Below, piece after piece: positions 44,309 to 53,320 of a stretch of DNA of 64,000 bases. Positions within the stretch are counted from its first letter, which is position 1, and each line of letters starts with the position of its first letter. A program made the position numbers and the translations under genes. Source of the DNA: Amycolatopsis aidingensis (GTDB lineage Bacteria > Actinomycetota > Actinomycetes > Mycobacteriales > Pseudonocardiaceae); assembly GCF_018885265.1 (NCBI RefSeq), contig NZ_CP076538.1:6794001-6858000 (forward strand), in the 5' to 3' direction. The notes below the pieces were generated by a model. That model made no database searches. It saw nothing but the letters and a program-made list of their open reading frames with translations, and was not told the DNA's origin.

Positions 44309-45543
44309 CAGCCGACACCCCCTGCGCCACCGGAAAGGACGTCGAAGATCCCGGCGACCCCGGTCTGCTGCTGTTGCTGTTGTTGCTGCTGCGGCTGGCC
44401 GCCCTGGCCCTGCTGCTGCCGGGCCTGGGTGCCCGCGGCCTCGTCACCGGGCAGCGGCAACGGTGGCGGGGCGCCGGGCTGCTCACCCTCCTGGCTGGGC
44501 ACCAGGTCGCCGACGATCGGCAGCTTGTTGCGGCTGCGGCCCAGGTTGGCCATGACCTCGGCGAGATTCAGGTCGATCTTGGCGTACAGGTTGAAGTAGT
44601 CACCCTTCACGCCGTCCACCGCCGCGTCGTTGAACGGGAAGGTGAACAGCACCTCCAGTGCCTTCGGCAGGTCCGAACCGGCCTCGCCCAGCTTGCGCAG
44701 GGTGGGCAGCAGCGCCCGCAGGTTCGCCACCAGGTCCTCCTGGCTGCGGTTGACCGTGTCCACCGCGACCGCCGACAGGTCCTCCAACGCCTGCAACATG
44801 GTGACCAGCTGGCCGCGTTGCTGCTCGAGCACCTGCAACCCGGGGGCGAGGTTGTCGATCGCGTGCGCGATCGTGTCCCGCTGCCGGTTCAGCGTGCTGG
44901 CCAGCCGGTTCAGCCCGTCCAGCGCGCGGGTGATCGAGTCCGACTGCTCGTCCAGGCTGCTGACCAGCTCCTCCGCGTGGTCCAGCAGCGCCTTGATGCT
45001 CTGCTCGTTGCCCTCGGTGACGTTGTTCAGTTCCTTGGTGATGGTGTTCAGCTGCTCCACGCCGCCGCCGTTGAGCAGCATGGACAGCGCGCCGAGCACC
45101 TCCTCCACCTCGACGTTGCGGTTGGTCCGCTCGATCGGGATCCGGGCCCCGTCCTCGAGCTTGCCCACCGCCTCCTGCTGCGGCGGCGGGGTGAGCTCGA
45201 CGTACTTCTCGCCGAGCAGGCTGGACTGGCGCAGGTTCGCCAGCGCGTTGGCCGGTAGGTCGACCTTCCCGTTCACCAGCAGGGTGACCTCGGCGGTCCA
45301 GCCACCGTCGGTCAGCCCGATGCGCTCCACCCTGCCGACCGCCACCTCGTTCACCTTGACCCCGGCCTGGGGCACCAGGTCCAGCACGTTCCGGAACTCG
45401 ACCTCGACCCGGTAGGGGTCCTCGCCGAGGTCGGCACCGCCGGGTAGCGGGACGTCGTAGATACCGGTGAAGTCGCTGCAACCGCTCACGGTCAACAGTC
45501 CGCCCGCACACAGCAGGGCGGCCACCTTGCGCCGCAGGGCCAT
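44308..45543 (-). CDS. mceE: MceE, lipoprotein subunit of Mce transporter
   Basis: MceE (411 residues) starts at ATG 45543, overlapping the mceD stop. The signal peptide ends in a lipobox, LLTVSGCSD, with the lipidated Cys near residue 22, as expected for MceE (LprK-type). The MlaD domain follows (VKVNEVAVGRVERIGLTDGG), then a helical tunnel region. The tail contains a glutamine run of nine (QPQQQQQQQQQT), coded by a near-perfect CAG/CAA repeat at about 44370-44396. The frame is open far upstream, but that part is mceD in another frame. Confidence 0.9.
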   Translation of the reverse strand: MALRRKVAALLCAGGLLTVSGCSDFTGIYDVPLPGGADLGEDPYRVEVEFRNVLDLVPQAGVKVNEVAVGRVERIGLTDGGWTAEVTLLVNGKVDLPANALANLRQSSLLGEKYVELTPPPQQEAVGKLEDGARIPIERTNRNVEVEEVLGALSMLLNGGGVEQLNTITKELNNVTEGNEQSIKALLDHAEELVSSLDEQSDSITRALDGLNRLASTLNRQRDTIAHAIDNLAPGLQVLEQQRGQLVTMLQALEDLSAVAVDTVNRSQEDLVANLRALLPTLRKLGEAGSDLPKALEVLFTFPFNDAAVDGVKGDYFNLYAKIDLNLAEVMANLGRSRNKLPIVGDLVPSQEGEQPGAPPPLPLPGDEAAGTQARQQQGQGGQPQQQQQQQQQTGVAGIFDVLSGGAGGVG

Positions 45544-46733
45544 CACTGACCACCTCCCTGTGGCGTGCCGTAGAGCGCGCCTGCGATCGGCAACGGCAGC
45601 GGGGGCAGCTGGCGGTGCTCCAGCGCGTAGATGGTCTGCGCCACCGAGGGCAGCGGGACAAGGCCGTCCAGCACCGGCGCCAGGGTGCCGCAGGTGTCGC
45701 CGAGGAAGTCCAGCGCCTCCGGGGTCTGCTTGAGCAGGTTGCAGATCATCACGATCGGCGGCTGGGTGAGCTCGTTCAGGTTGGCCCGCGCGTCCAGCGT
45801 GCCGGAGGAGGCGTTGTAGCTGTTCACCACGTTGCCAAGGGCGACAGGCGCGACATCGAGGATCTCGGCCAGCGAGGCGCGCTGCTCGACCAGCACCCTG
45901 GTCACGCTCGCCAGTTTGTCCACATTGGACTTCACCTTGGCGCGGTTGTCCTCGATGAACTGGCGTACCGAGCCCAGCGTGCTGCCCAGCTGGCGCACGG
46001 TGGTGGCCAGGTTCTCCCGCTCGCTGGCGAGGAACCCGCTGACATCGGCCAGCTGGCGCTCGAACTGCCGCACCTGCCCGTCGCTCTGCGCCAGGGTGGT
46101 GGAGAAGTCCCCGAGGTTCTGGATGGTGGCGAACAGGTCCTGCGAGTTGCCGGAGAGGGTGCCCGCGGCCTGCCCGAGCTTCTTGATGGTGTTGTGCAGC
46201 TGCTTGCCGTTGCCGTCGAAGTTCTCCGCCAGGGTGTCCAGCAGCCTGGTCAGCGAACCGTCCTTGTTCGCCCCCTCCGGGCCAAGCGACTCGCTCACCC
46301 GGCTCAGGCTGGCGTAGAGCTCGTCCACCTCGAGCGGGACCGCGGTGCGCTCCATCGGGATGACCGTGCCCTCGGCCATGGCCGGCCCGCCGGTGTAGGC
46401 GGGGGTGAACTGCACGTACCGGTCGGAGACCAGGGACGGCGCGACGATCACCGCCCGCGCGCCCGCGGGCACGTCCACCGCGCGGTCGTACTCCAGTTCC
46501 ACCTTGACCCGGTCGCCGAGCGGCTGGACGTCGGTGACCGTGCCGGTCTTCACGCCAAGCACCCGGACGTCGTTGCCCTCGTACAGGCCGACCGTGGTGG
46601 GGAAGAACGCGGTGGCGTGCTTGGTGTTGGCGTCCCGCAGGGTCCACCACAGGCCGCCTGCCACCACGAGCAGCAGCACGCAGGCGATGGCCAGCCAGCG
46701 GTAGACGCTCTGTCCGAAGCGGGTGTCCGTCAT
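45543..46733 (-). CDS. mceD: MceD, subunit of Mce transporter
   Basis: MceD (396 residues) has an N-terminal membrane helix (WLAIACVLLLVVAGGLWW), the MlaD domain (VRVLGVKTGTVTDVQPLGDR), and a helical region (about 130-310). Its C-terminus contains conserved Mce cysteines (VMICNLLKQTPE, GDTCGTL). The ATG overlaps the mceC stop (ATGA). Confidence 0.9.
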   Translation of the reverse strand: MTDTRFGQSVYRWLAIACVLLLVVAGGLWWTLRDANTKHATAFFPTTVGLYEGNDVRVLGVKTGTVTDVQPLGDRVKVELEYDRAVDVPAGARAVIVAPSLVSDRYVQFTPAYTGGPAMAEGTVIPMERTAVPLEVDELYASLSRVSESLGPEGANKDGSLTRLLDTLAENFDGNGKQLHNTIKKLGQAAGTLSGNSQDLFATIQNLGDFSTTLAQSDGQVRQFERQLADVSGFLASERENLATTVRQLGSTLGSVRQFIEDNRAKVKSNVDKLASVTRVLVEQRASLAEILDVAPVALGNVVNSYNASSGTLDARANLNELTQPPIVMICNLLKQTPEALDFLGDTCGTLAPVLDGLVPLPSVAQTIYALEHRQLPPLPLPIAGALYGTPQGGGQ

Positions 46734-47716
46734 GATGCGTTACACCCCTCCTCGTTCAGTGGCCCGACCGAGGGCAGCAGCAGGCCGCAGATGTAGTTGT
46801 CGAACCAGCGCCCGTTGCCGATGGTGTTGTTGAACAGGCGCAGGAACGGGGCGTACTGCTTGAGCCCCTCGCCGAGGGCGTCCTGGTTGCGCTGCAGCAT
46901 CGTGGTGAGCTGGTCGAGCTGATCCAGTACCGGCCCGAGCTGCTCGTTGTTGTCGTCGATCAGCCCCTGCAGCTCGGTGGAAAGGGTCTGGGTCCCCTGC
47001 AGCAGGGTGCTGATCGCCTGCTTGCGCCGGGAGATCTCCCGCAGCAGCTGGTTTCCGTCCTCGATCAGCTTCTTGACCTGGGCATCCCGGTCGGCGAGCG
47101 TCCCGCTGATCTGCCGGGTGTTGGCCAGCAGCGCGGCCAGCTTGTTGTCCCGCTTGGCGATGGTCTCGGACAGCTGGGAGAGCCCGGTGAGCGCGCCGCG
47201 CACGTCGTCCGGGGTGTCCGAGAGCGTCTCGGACAGCACGTCGAAGCTCTGTGCCAGCTGGTCGGTGTCGATCTCGTCCACCGTGGTGGACAGCCCGCGG
47301 AAGGCCTCGAGCACGTCGTAGGGCGCGGTGGTGCGCTCCAGCGGGATCGTTTCGGCCGGGCGCAACGGCCGCTGCCCCACCGGGTCCAGCGCGACGTACT
47401 TCTGTCCCAGCAGCGTCTTGATCTTGATCATCGCGTTGGTGCGGTCGCCGAGCCAGGCGTCCTTCACCTGGAAGGAGACCCGGACCCGGTCACCGTTCAG
47501 CTCGATATCCGAGACCTTGCCGACCTTGATCCCGGCGATCCGGACCTCGTCGTCCGGTTGCAGCCCGGCCGCCTCGCTGAAGTCCGCGGTGTAGGTGGTG
47601 CCGGAGCCGATCAGCGGCAGGTCGTCGGAGTTCAGCGCGGCGACCATGCCGAGCACGATCACGGTGATGCCGACCAGCGCGATCGGGATCGGGTTGCGTT
47701 TCTGGAAGGACTTCAT
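46730..47716 (-). CDS. mceC: MceC, subunit of Mce transporter
   Basis: MceC (328 residues) starts MKSFQKRNPIPIALVGITVI, with a membrane helix and then the MlaD domain (DDEVRIAGIKVGKVSDIELN). The C-terminal WFDNYICGLLLPS is the usual Mce end motif. The start at ATG 47716 is preceded by GGAGGTGGGC. Its first 15 bases and upstream site are duplicated 95 bp upstream, next to the mceB stop. Confidence 0.9.
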   Translation of the reverse strand: MKSFQKRNPIPIALVGITVIVLGMVAALNSDDLPLIGSGTTYTADFSEAAGLQPDDEVRIAGIKVGKVSDIELNGDRVRVSFQVKDAWLGDRTNAMIKIKTLLGQKYVALDPVGQRPLRPAETIPLERTTAPYDVLEAFRGLSTTVDEIDTDQLAQSFDVLSETLSDTPDDVRGALTGLSQLSETIAKRDNKLAALLANTRQISGTLADRDAQVKKLIEDGNQLLREISRRKQAISTLLQGTQTLSTELQGLIDDNNEQLGPVLDQLDQLTTMLQRNQDALGEGLKQYAPFLRLFNNTIGNGRWFDNYICGLLLPSVGPLNEEGCNAS

Positions 47717-47814
47717 GCCCACCTCCGCGCTGTCGCAACAGGTGAGTAGGGGCGCGCGCCCCGGCCGAAGGCCAGCCCGCGTGCTGGAGGAAGACACTGA
47801 AAGGACTTCATGCC
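47702..47814 (-). repeat. 18-bp direct duplication of the mceC start, 95-bp period
   Basis: The 18-mer GGCATGAAGTCCTTYCAG occurs at 47702-47719 (true mceC start) and at 47797-47814 (overlapping the mceB stop), with one mismatch. The 77 bp between them contains GC-rich dyads (GGCC-TTC-GGCC and GGGGCGCGCGCCCC). This looks like an insertion or unequal-recombination scar. Confidence 0.8.
47713..47811 (-). CDS. 32-aa mini-ORF bridging mceB and mceC
   Basis: The ATG at 47811 overlaps the mceB stop (ATGA) and the TGA at 47713-47715 overlaps the mceC start (ATGA). The product begins MKSFQ, identical to MceC, then diverges to CLPPARGLAFGRGARPYSPV. It is probably not functional as a protein. It preserves translational coupling across the 95-bp insertion. 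Confidence 0.4.
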   Translation of the reverse strand: MKSFQCLPPARGLAFGRGARPYSPVATARRWA

Positions 47815-48836
47815 CCGCACCTCTCCCTGGTGGTGGGCAGCACCGGCAGGTTGATCGGCTCGTTGATCAGCGGCGGCAGCGCGATACTGCCCTCGGCCGA
47901 GCACAGGTAGAAGTTGAACCACGAGCCGTAGTCGGCGGTGCGCGCCATGCTGGCGGCCTTCTCCGGGAGGAACTGGATGAAGTGCTCGACCAGCGGTTCG
48001 TCCTTGTTCAGGTTGCCGACCAGGGTGCCCAGCGCGTCGATGTCCTGTTTGAGCGGCTGCCTGGCCTCGGCCAGCAACCCGGAGGTGGTCTCGGCGAGGC
48101 CGCCCAGCGCGTCGATCGCGTCCCCGATCGGCTCGCTGTCCTGTGCGAGGCCGGAGACCAGCTGCTGCAGCCTGCTGATCAGGTCGGTCAGCTGCGGGGT
48201 ACGGGCGTTCACCGTGTCCAGCACGCCGTTCAGGTTGTCGATCAGCTCGCCGATCACCTGGTCCTTCTGCGCGATCTTGGTGGTCAGCGAGGCGGTGTGC
48301 GCGAGCAGGCTCTCCACCGTGCCGCCCTCACCCTGCAGCACCTGGATGATCTGCCGGGAAAGGGTGTTCACGTCCTCCGGGGACAGGGCGGTGAACAGCG
48401 GTTTGAACCCGTTGAACAGCTCGGTCAGGTCGAGCGCGGGCGTGGTCCGCTCGATCGGGATGTTGCCGCCCGGTTCGAGCAGCTTGTTCGGATCGCCCTC
48501 GCCCTGGCCGAGCGCGAGGTACCGCTGGCCGACAAGGTTGCGGAACTTGACCGCCGCGGTCACCCCCGCGGGCAGCTTGCGGCCGGAGTCCACGGCGAAC
48601 TCCACCTCGGCCTGGCGCCGGTCCACGATCCGCACGTCCTCCACCTGGCCGACCCGCACGCCCGCGATCCGCACGTCGTCATTGGGCAGCAGCAGGGTCA
48701 CATCGGAGAACCGGGCGGTGTAGCTCCTGGTGTCGCTCAGGTTCAGGTTGGCGATGCTGATCCCGAGTACCGCGGTGAACAGCACGGTGACCACGATGAA
48801 GATGGTGAGCTTGACCAGCGGCGCGACGATTTTCAC
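47808..48836 (-). CDS. mceB: MceB, subunit of Mce transporter
   Basis: MceB (342 residues) has an N-terminal helix (LTIFIVVTVLFTAVLGISIA), the MlaD domain (DDVRIAGVRVGQVEDVRIVD), a helical region and the C-terminal SWFNFYLCSAEGS cysteine motif. It overlaps mceA by ATGA. Its stop overlaps a duplicated mceC start. Confidence 0.92.
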   Translation of the reverse strand: MKIVAPLVKLTIFIVVTVLFTAVLGISIANLNLSDTRSYTARFSDVTLLLPNDDVRIAGVRVGQVEDVRIVDRRQAEVEFAVDSGRKLPAGVTAAVKFRNLVGQRYLALGQGEGDPNKLLEPGGNIPIERTTPALDLTELFNGFKPLFTALSPEDVNTLSRQIIQVLQGEGGTVESLLAHTASLTTKIAQKDQVIGELIDNLNGVLDTVNARTPQLTDLISRLQQLVSGLAQDSEPIGDAIDALGGLAETTSGLLAEARQPLKQDIDALGTLVGNLNKDEPLVEHFIQFLPEKAASMARTADYGSWFNFYLCSAEGSIALPPLINEPINLPVLPTTRERCGA

Positions 48837-50161
48837 TCGAAGCTCACCTCCGCCCCGCGGTACAGCGGCCCGACCAGCAGGCCGCTCCAGCCGGGCACCT
48901 CGGCCGGGTCCATCCCGACCTGCGGGCCGACCAGCTGGGAAAGGAAATCGTGCTCGGCCGGAGTGTAGGCGGGGCTACCGGCCACGGCGCCGCCCCCACT
49001 GGCGACCTTCTCGGCGTTGGCTGGCGGCAGCAGGCCGTCGTTCACCGAGCGGGCGGCGGGCGGCTGCGAGGTGCCGTCCTTGATCGGCCCCTCCGGCGGG
49101 TGCTGCGGGAACGGTTGCGGGTAGTCGTCCATGGCGTAGCAACGCGGGCCGCGCTTGTCGTTGAACTCGGGCTCGTCAACGCCCGCCTTGTACGGCCCGC
49201 GGGTGTTGGTGATCTCCAGGGTGGCGTGCAGGCCCGGCTTGTCGGTGCCCTTACCGAAGACGGTGTTCAGCTTGGGCACCAGGTCGGCCATCTGCCCGAT
49301 CACGCAGGGGTACTCGGGCGCGTACTTGGCGAGCAGTTCCGCGGTCGGCCGGGCCGAGTCGCCGAGCCGGATCAGGTTCTCCGCGTTCGCGGCCAGGAAG
49401 GAGCGCAGGTCGGTGGAGGCCTGGGTGAGATTGCCGTACAGCGCCTGCAGGTTGCCCCGCTGGTCGACCACGGTCTGCGAGGTGGTGGTCAGGTTGTCCA
49501 GGGTCTGCACCAGGTCGGGCGCGGCGTCGCTGAGGTTGTGCGAGAAATCCGCCAGCTCGCGCAGGTTTTCCTGCAGCTGCGGCACATGCGGGTTCAGGTC
49601 GCCGAGGTAGCGGCCCAGTTCGGACAACGTCTGGCCGAGCGGCTTGCCCCTGCCCTGCAACGAGGTGGAGATCGCGGACAGGGTGCTGGACAGCTTCTGC
49701 GGCTGCACGGCCTGCAGCACCGGCAGCAGGTGCTCGAACGCCTGGGACAGCTCCACCGCGGCCGAGCTGCGGTCCTGCGGGATCACGTCCCCGTCGGTGA
49801 GCCGCTGCTGCGCGGGATCGTCCGGGATCTGCAGCGCGACGTACCGCTCACCGAACAGGGTCTTCGGCAGGAACCGCGCCGAGACGTTCTGCGGGATCAG
49901 ATCCGCGGACTCCGGGTCCAGCCGCAGCGTGAGCTCGGCGCCGGTGGAGGTGGCGGCCACGTCGTACACGGTGCCGACGATCAGCCCGCGCACCTTGACA
50001 TCGGACTGCCGGTCGAGCTGGTTGCCCACCTTGTCCGCGCGCAGCTTCACGGTGACGAAGTCGGTGAACGCCTTGTTGTACATCGCGATGCTGAGCGAGA
50101 CCAGGCCCACCATGACGATGACGAAACCAAGGCCGAGCAGCCGGCGGGTGACTGTCCTCAT
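48833..50161 (-). CDS. mceA: MceA, subunit of Mce transporter
   Basis: MceA (442 residues) has a membrane helix (LGLGFVIVMVGLVSLSIAMY), the MlaD domain (SDVKVRGLIVGTVYDVAATS), a helical region, and a long extra C-terminal domain of about 140 residues with RGPRCYAMDDYPQPFP, as MceA proteins usually have. The ATG overlaps the yrbEB stop. Confidence 0.92.
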   Translation of the reverse strand: MRTVTRRLLGLGFVIVMVGLVSLSIAMYNKAFTDFVTVKLRADKVGNQLDRQSDVKVRGLIVGTVYDVAATSTGAELTLRLDPESADLIPQNVSARFLPKTLFGERYVALQIPDDPAQQRLTDGDVIPQDRSSAAVELSQAFEHLLPVLQAVQPQKLSSTLSAISTSLQGRGKPLGQTLSELGRYLGDLNPHVPQLQENLRELADFSHNLSDAAPDLVQTLDNLTTTSQTVVDQRGNLQALYGNLTQASTDLRSFLAANAENLIRLGDSARPTAELLAKYAPEYPCVIGQMADLVPKLNTVFGKGTDKPGLHATLEITNTRGPYKAGVDEPEFNDKRGPRCYAMDDYPQPFPQHPPEGPIKDGTSQPPAARSVNDGLLPPANAEKVASGGGAVAGSPAYTPAEHDFLSQLVGPQVGMDPAEVPGWSGLLVGPLYRGAEVSFE

Positions 50162-51006
50162 CCTGCGATCCTCACCGTCGTCGTGGTGCCCCAGATGGCG
50201 AAGCCGATGAAGAAGTTCACGATGGCCACCGTGACGATCGTGGTGCGCACGGCCCTGCCGACCGCCACGCCGACGCCCGCGGGGCCGCCGCTGGCGCGGT
50301 ACCCGTAGTAGCAGTGCGACAGGATGATGAACACCGCGAAGATCAGCACTTTCGCGAAGGAGATGAACACGTCCTGCGGGGGTAAGAACAGATTGAAGTA
50401 ATGGTCATAGGTTCCCGCGGACTGGCCGTAGAAATACACCGTGACGACTCGTGATCCGAAATAGGAGACCACGAGGCCGATGATGTACAGCGGGATCACC
50501 GCGATGAACCCGGCGATGATCCGGGTGGTGACCAGGTACGGCAGGCTGGGCACGCCCATCACCTCCAGCGCGTCGATCTCCTCGGAGATGCGCATCGCGC
50601 CAAGCTGCGCGGTGAAGCCCGCGCCGACCGTCGCGGACAGCGCGAGCCCGGCCACCAGCGGGGCGATCTCGCGCGTGTTGATGTACGCGGAGGCGAACCC
50701 GGCGAACGCGGCCGTGCCGATCTGGTCCAGTGCGGCGTAGCCCTGCAGGCCGACGACGATGCCGGTGAACACGGTGAGGCCGACCATCACGCCGACCGTG
50801 CCGCCGATCACGGCGAGCGCACCGGAGCCGAAGCTGACCTCGGCCAGCAGCCGCATGGTCTCGCGCAGGTACCTGCGCACCGCGCGGGGAACCCAGGCCA
50901 GCGCCTTGACATAGAAGGCGAGCTGGTCGCCGAGCTGGTCCAGGATGCCCAACGGGGCGTCCACCGCCCTGCGGGCCCGCCTGCCGATCGAGCTGAGGAG
51001 GGTCAT
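50158..51006 (-). CDS. yrbEB: YrbEB, permease of Mce transporter
   Basis: The 282-residue MlaE-family permease has five to six membrane helices. The conserved signature is around GAGFTAQLGAMRISEEIDAL, with the Glu-rich coupling loop (EEIDALEVMGV) that contacts the ATPase. It pairs with YrbEA (51011-51805) as the membrane domain, and its stop overlaps mceA. Confidence 0.93.
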   Translation of the reverse strand: MTLLSSIGRRARRAVDAPLGILDQLGDQLAFYVKALAWVPRAVRRYLRETMRLLAEVSFGSGALAVIGGTVGVMVGLTVFTGIVVGLQGYAALDQIGTAAFAGFASAYINTREIAPLVAGLALSATVGAGFTAQLGAMRISEEIDALEVMGVPSLPYLVTTRIIAGFIAVIPLYIIGLVVSYFGSRVVTVYFYGQSAGTYDHYFNLFLPPQDVFISFAKVLIFAVFIILSHCYYGYRASGGPAGVGVAVGRAVRTTIVTVAIVNFFIGFAIWGTTTTVRIAG

Positions 51007-51010
51007 GCGA

Positions 51011-51805
51011 TCAACTCCCCTTCGGCGGCACGATCTGCAGGTACAGCAGCGTGAGGATGAAGTTGACGAAGAACAGCAGCAGGAAGGTGATCACCACGGA
51101 CTGGTTCACCGCGTCGCCGACGCCCTTCGGTCCCGGCGGCGGGTTCAGCCCGCGGTAGGCGGCGACGATCCCGGCGATGAACCCGAAGATCACCGCCTTG
51201 ATCTCGCTGATCCACAGGTCCGGCAGCTGGGCGAGCGCGGAGAAGCTGGCCAGGTAGGCACCGGGGGTCCCACCCTGCAGCACCACGTTGAAGAAGTAGC
51301 CGCCGAGCACCCCGATCACGCTGACCACGCCGTTGAGCAGGACGGCGACCAGCATGCAGGCCAGCACCCTCGGCACGATCAGCCGCTGCACCGCGGAGAC
51401 GCCGAGCACCTCCATGGCGTCGATCTCCTCGCGGATCGTGCGCGCGCCGATGTCCGCGCAGAGCGCGGAGCCGCCCGCGCCGGCGACCAGCAGCGCGGTC
51501 ACGATCGGCGCCGCCTGCTGGATGATCGCCAGCACGCTGGCCGCGCCGATGAACGACTCCGCACCGAGCTGGGTGATCAGCGACCCGAGTTGCAGCGCGA
51601 CCAGCGCGCCGAACGGGATGGACACCAGCGCGGTCGGCAGGATCGTGACGCTCGCGATGAACCAGGACTGCTGGATGAACTCCCGCACCTGGAACGGTCG
51701 CTGGAAGATTCCGCGCGCGACGTCGAGACCGAGGGCGAACAGCTTCCCGGTCTCACGCAGCATTCCGATGCCGGGAACTTTGGCCGGGGTGGCCGCTGAG
51801 CTCAT
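51011..51805 (-). CDS. yrbEA: YrbEA, permease of Mce transporter
   Basis: The 264-residue MlaE-family permease contains GSALCADIGARTIREEIDAM and VLGVSAVQRLIVPRVLACML, the ATPase-contact loop. It has five to six membrane helices. It overlaps the mkl stop (ATGA) and lies 4 bp from yrbEB. Confidence 0.93.
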   Translation of the reverse strand: MSSAATPAKVPGIGMLRETGKLFALGLDVARGIFQRPFQVREFIQQSWFIASVTILPTALVSIPFGALVALQLGSLITQLGAESFIGAASVLAIIQQAAPIVTALLVAGAGGSALCADIGARTIREEIDAMEVLGVSAVQRLIVPRVLACMLVAVLLNGVVSVIGVLGGYFFNVVLQGGTPGAYLASFSALAQLPDLWISEIKAVIFGFIAGIVAAYRGLNPPPGPKGVGDAVNQSVVITFLLLFFVNFILTLLYLQIVPPKGS

Positions 51806-53010
51806 GAGCCACCCTGGCCGGGATCTCGCGGCCGCATCCTGGAGTTACCACTCGGTCTGGGCCGGGTCGGGCCGTCGCCCGGCTCGCGCCAGCCCGAGTC
51901 GGGCAGGTCGGCGACCTGCTGGGCAGGCAGCTCCCCGGAGTGCTGGCCGTGCCCCGGCGTCGGCAGTGGCTGGGTGGCCTGGTGCCCTGCGCCGACCAGG
52001 TGGTGCGGGCGGACACCGTAGTGCCGCTGCTCCTCGGGGGTCAGCGACTCGATGATGCCCTCCTGCGCCGCGGGCGGCAGGGTGTGCAGGATCTTCATCA
52101 CCCGGTCCTTGCGGCGGCGCACGCCCATCCGCTCCGGCATGCCGGGGGTGGGCTCGATCTGCGGCACGATGCCGCGCACGTCCTCGGTGGACCCGTCGTG
52201 GTGCCCGGCGTCGGCCTGTGCCTGCTCGCGGGCCATCTGCGCGGAGTCCTTCTCCTCCGACATCCCGATCGGGCCGATCCGCCTGCCGTTCAGGAACTGC
52301 TCGACCACCGGTTCGTCGCTGGTGAGCAGGACCTCGCGCGGACCGAACATCACCAGTTCCTTGCGGAACAGCATGCCAAGGTTGTCCGGGACGGTGCGGG
52401 CGACGTTGATGTTGTGCGTAACGATCAGGATGGTGGCGTCGATCTGCGCGTTCAGGTCGATCAGCAGCTGGGAGAGGTAGGCCGTGCGGACCGGGTCGAG
52501 GCCGGAGTCCGGCTCGTCGCACAGGATGATCTCCGGGTCCAGCACCAGCGCCCGCGCCAGCCCGGCGCGCTTGCGCATCCCGCCGGAGATCTCGCCGGGC
52601 AGTTTCTTCTCGGCCCCGGACAGACCGGTCATTTCCAGCTTTTCCAGCACGATCCGCTTGATCTCGGATTCGGATTTCTTGGTGTGCTCGCGCAGCGGAA
52701 AGGCGACGTTGTCGTAGAGGTTCATCGAGCCGAACAGGGCACCGTCCTGGAACAGCACTCCGAACAGCTTCCGCGTCTCGTAGAGCTTGTGCTCGGAGCA
52801 GGTGACGATGTCCACCCCGTTGACCACGCAGCGGCCGTGGTCCGGCTTCAGCAGCCCGATCATGGACTTGAGGAACACGGATTTGCCGGTGCCCGAGGGA
52901 CCGAGCATGACCGACACCTCGCCGGGCGGGAGCGTCAGCGTCACATCCCGCCAGATGGCCTGCTTGCCGAAGGACTTGGACAGACCCTCGATGACCACCT
53001 CGGCACCCAT
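51802..53010 (-). CDS. mkl: Mkl, ABC ATPase of Mce lipid importers
   Basis: The ATPase has 402 residues. Walker A is GPSGTGKSVF, the signature is ISGGMRKRAGLARAL, Walker B is IILCDEPDSGLDP, and the H-loop is VTHNI. After the ATPase core (about 1-245), a tail of about 155 residues is rich in Pro, Arg and Gly. ATG 53010 follows GGGAGG at 5 nt. In M. tuberculosis, mkl lies alone between rplL and rpoB and serves all Mce systems; here it heads a complete mce operon at that place. Confidence 0.93.
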   Translation of the reverse strand: MGAEVVIEGLSKSFGKQAIWRDVTLTLPPGEVSVMLGPSGTGKSVFLKSMIGLLKPDHGRCVVNGVDIVTCSEHKLYETRKLFGVLFQDGALFGSMNLYDNVAFPLREHTKKSESEIKRIVLEKLEMTGLSGAEKKLPGEISGGMRKRAGLARALVLDPEIILCDEPDSGLDPVRTAYLSQLLIDLNAQIDATILIVTHNINVARTVPDNLGMLFRKELVMFGPREVLLTSDEPVVEQFLNGRRIGPIGMSEEKDSAQMAREQAQADAGHHDGSTEDVRGIVPQIEPTPGMPERMGVRRRKDRVMKILHTLPPAAQEGIIESLTPEEQRHYGVRPHHLVGAGHQATQPLPTPGHGQHSGELPAQQVADLPDSGWREPGDGPTRPRPSGNSRMRPRDPGQGGS

Positions 53011-53253
53011 CGCACCTCCCGGAGACAAGTTCGGTGTCGACTTCCCACACCCGGCTGGTTCACCCGGTGTCGCAGCAGGTCACGGCACACTCCGATACCC
53101 GTGTCAACCAGGTGCAACGAGCTGGGTGCGAACAGGTTACTCACCAGTTTTCCCGGTGACCACAGACTGGGTGGTCCTTTTCGGGGTTGTGACCTACTCC
53201 GGCGACCGCAGCACGGTAGCCCAGATGCGCCGCCAGCGCAGCCCCGGAAAGCA

Positions 53254-53286
53254 CGAGGCGGGCACCCGGATCGGATGCCCGCCTCG
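53254..53286 (-). terminator. rplL terminator
   Basis: A perfect 11-bp stem (CGAGGCGGGCA, 53254-53264 with 53276-53286) has an 11-nt loop and lies 35 bp after the rplL stop. The 243 bp from here to mkl holds no gene; the mce promoter presumably lies there, but I see no convincing box pair. Confidence 0.75.
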
Positions 53287-53320
53287 TCGGTTGCGCAGTG
53301 CGCGAGTTACCTGGTGGAGG

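Noticed and set aside
53029..53253. A KstR-type or other sterol-regulator operator before the mce operon
   Set aside because: I looked for a CTAGAAC/GTTCTAG-like palindrome and found none. TTGACA occurs on the minus strand but without a matching -10 box, so no promoter is called.
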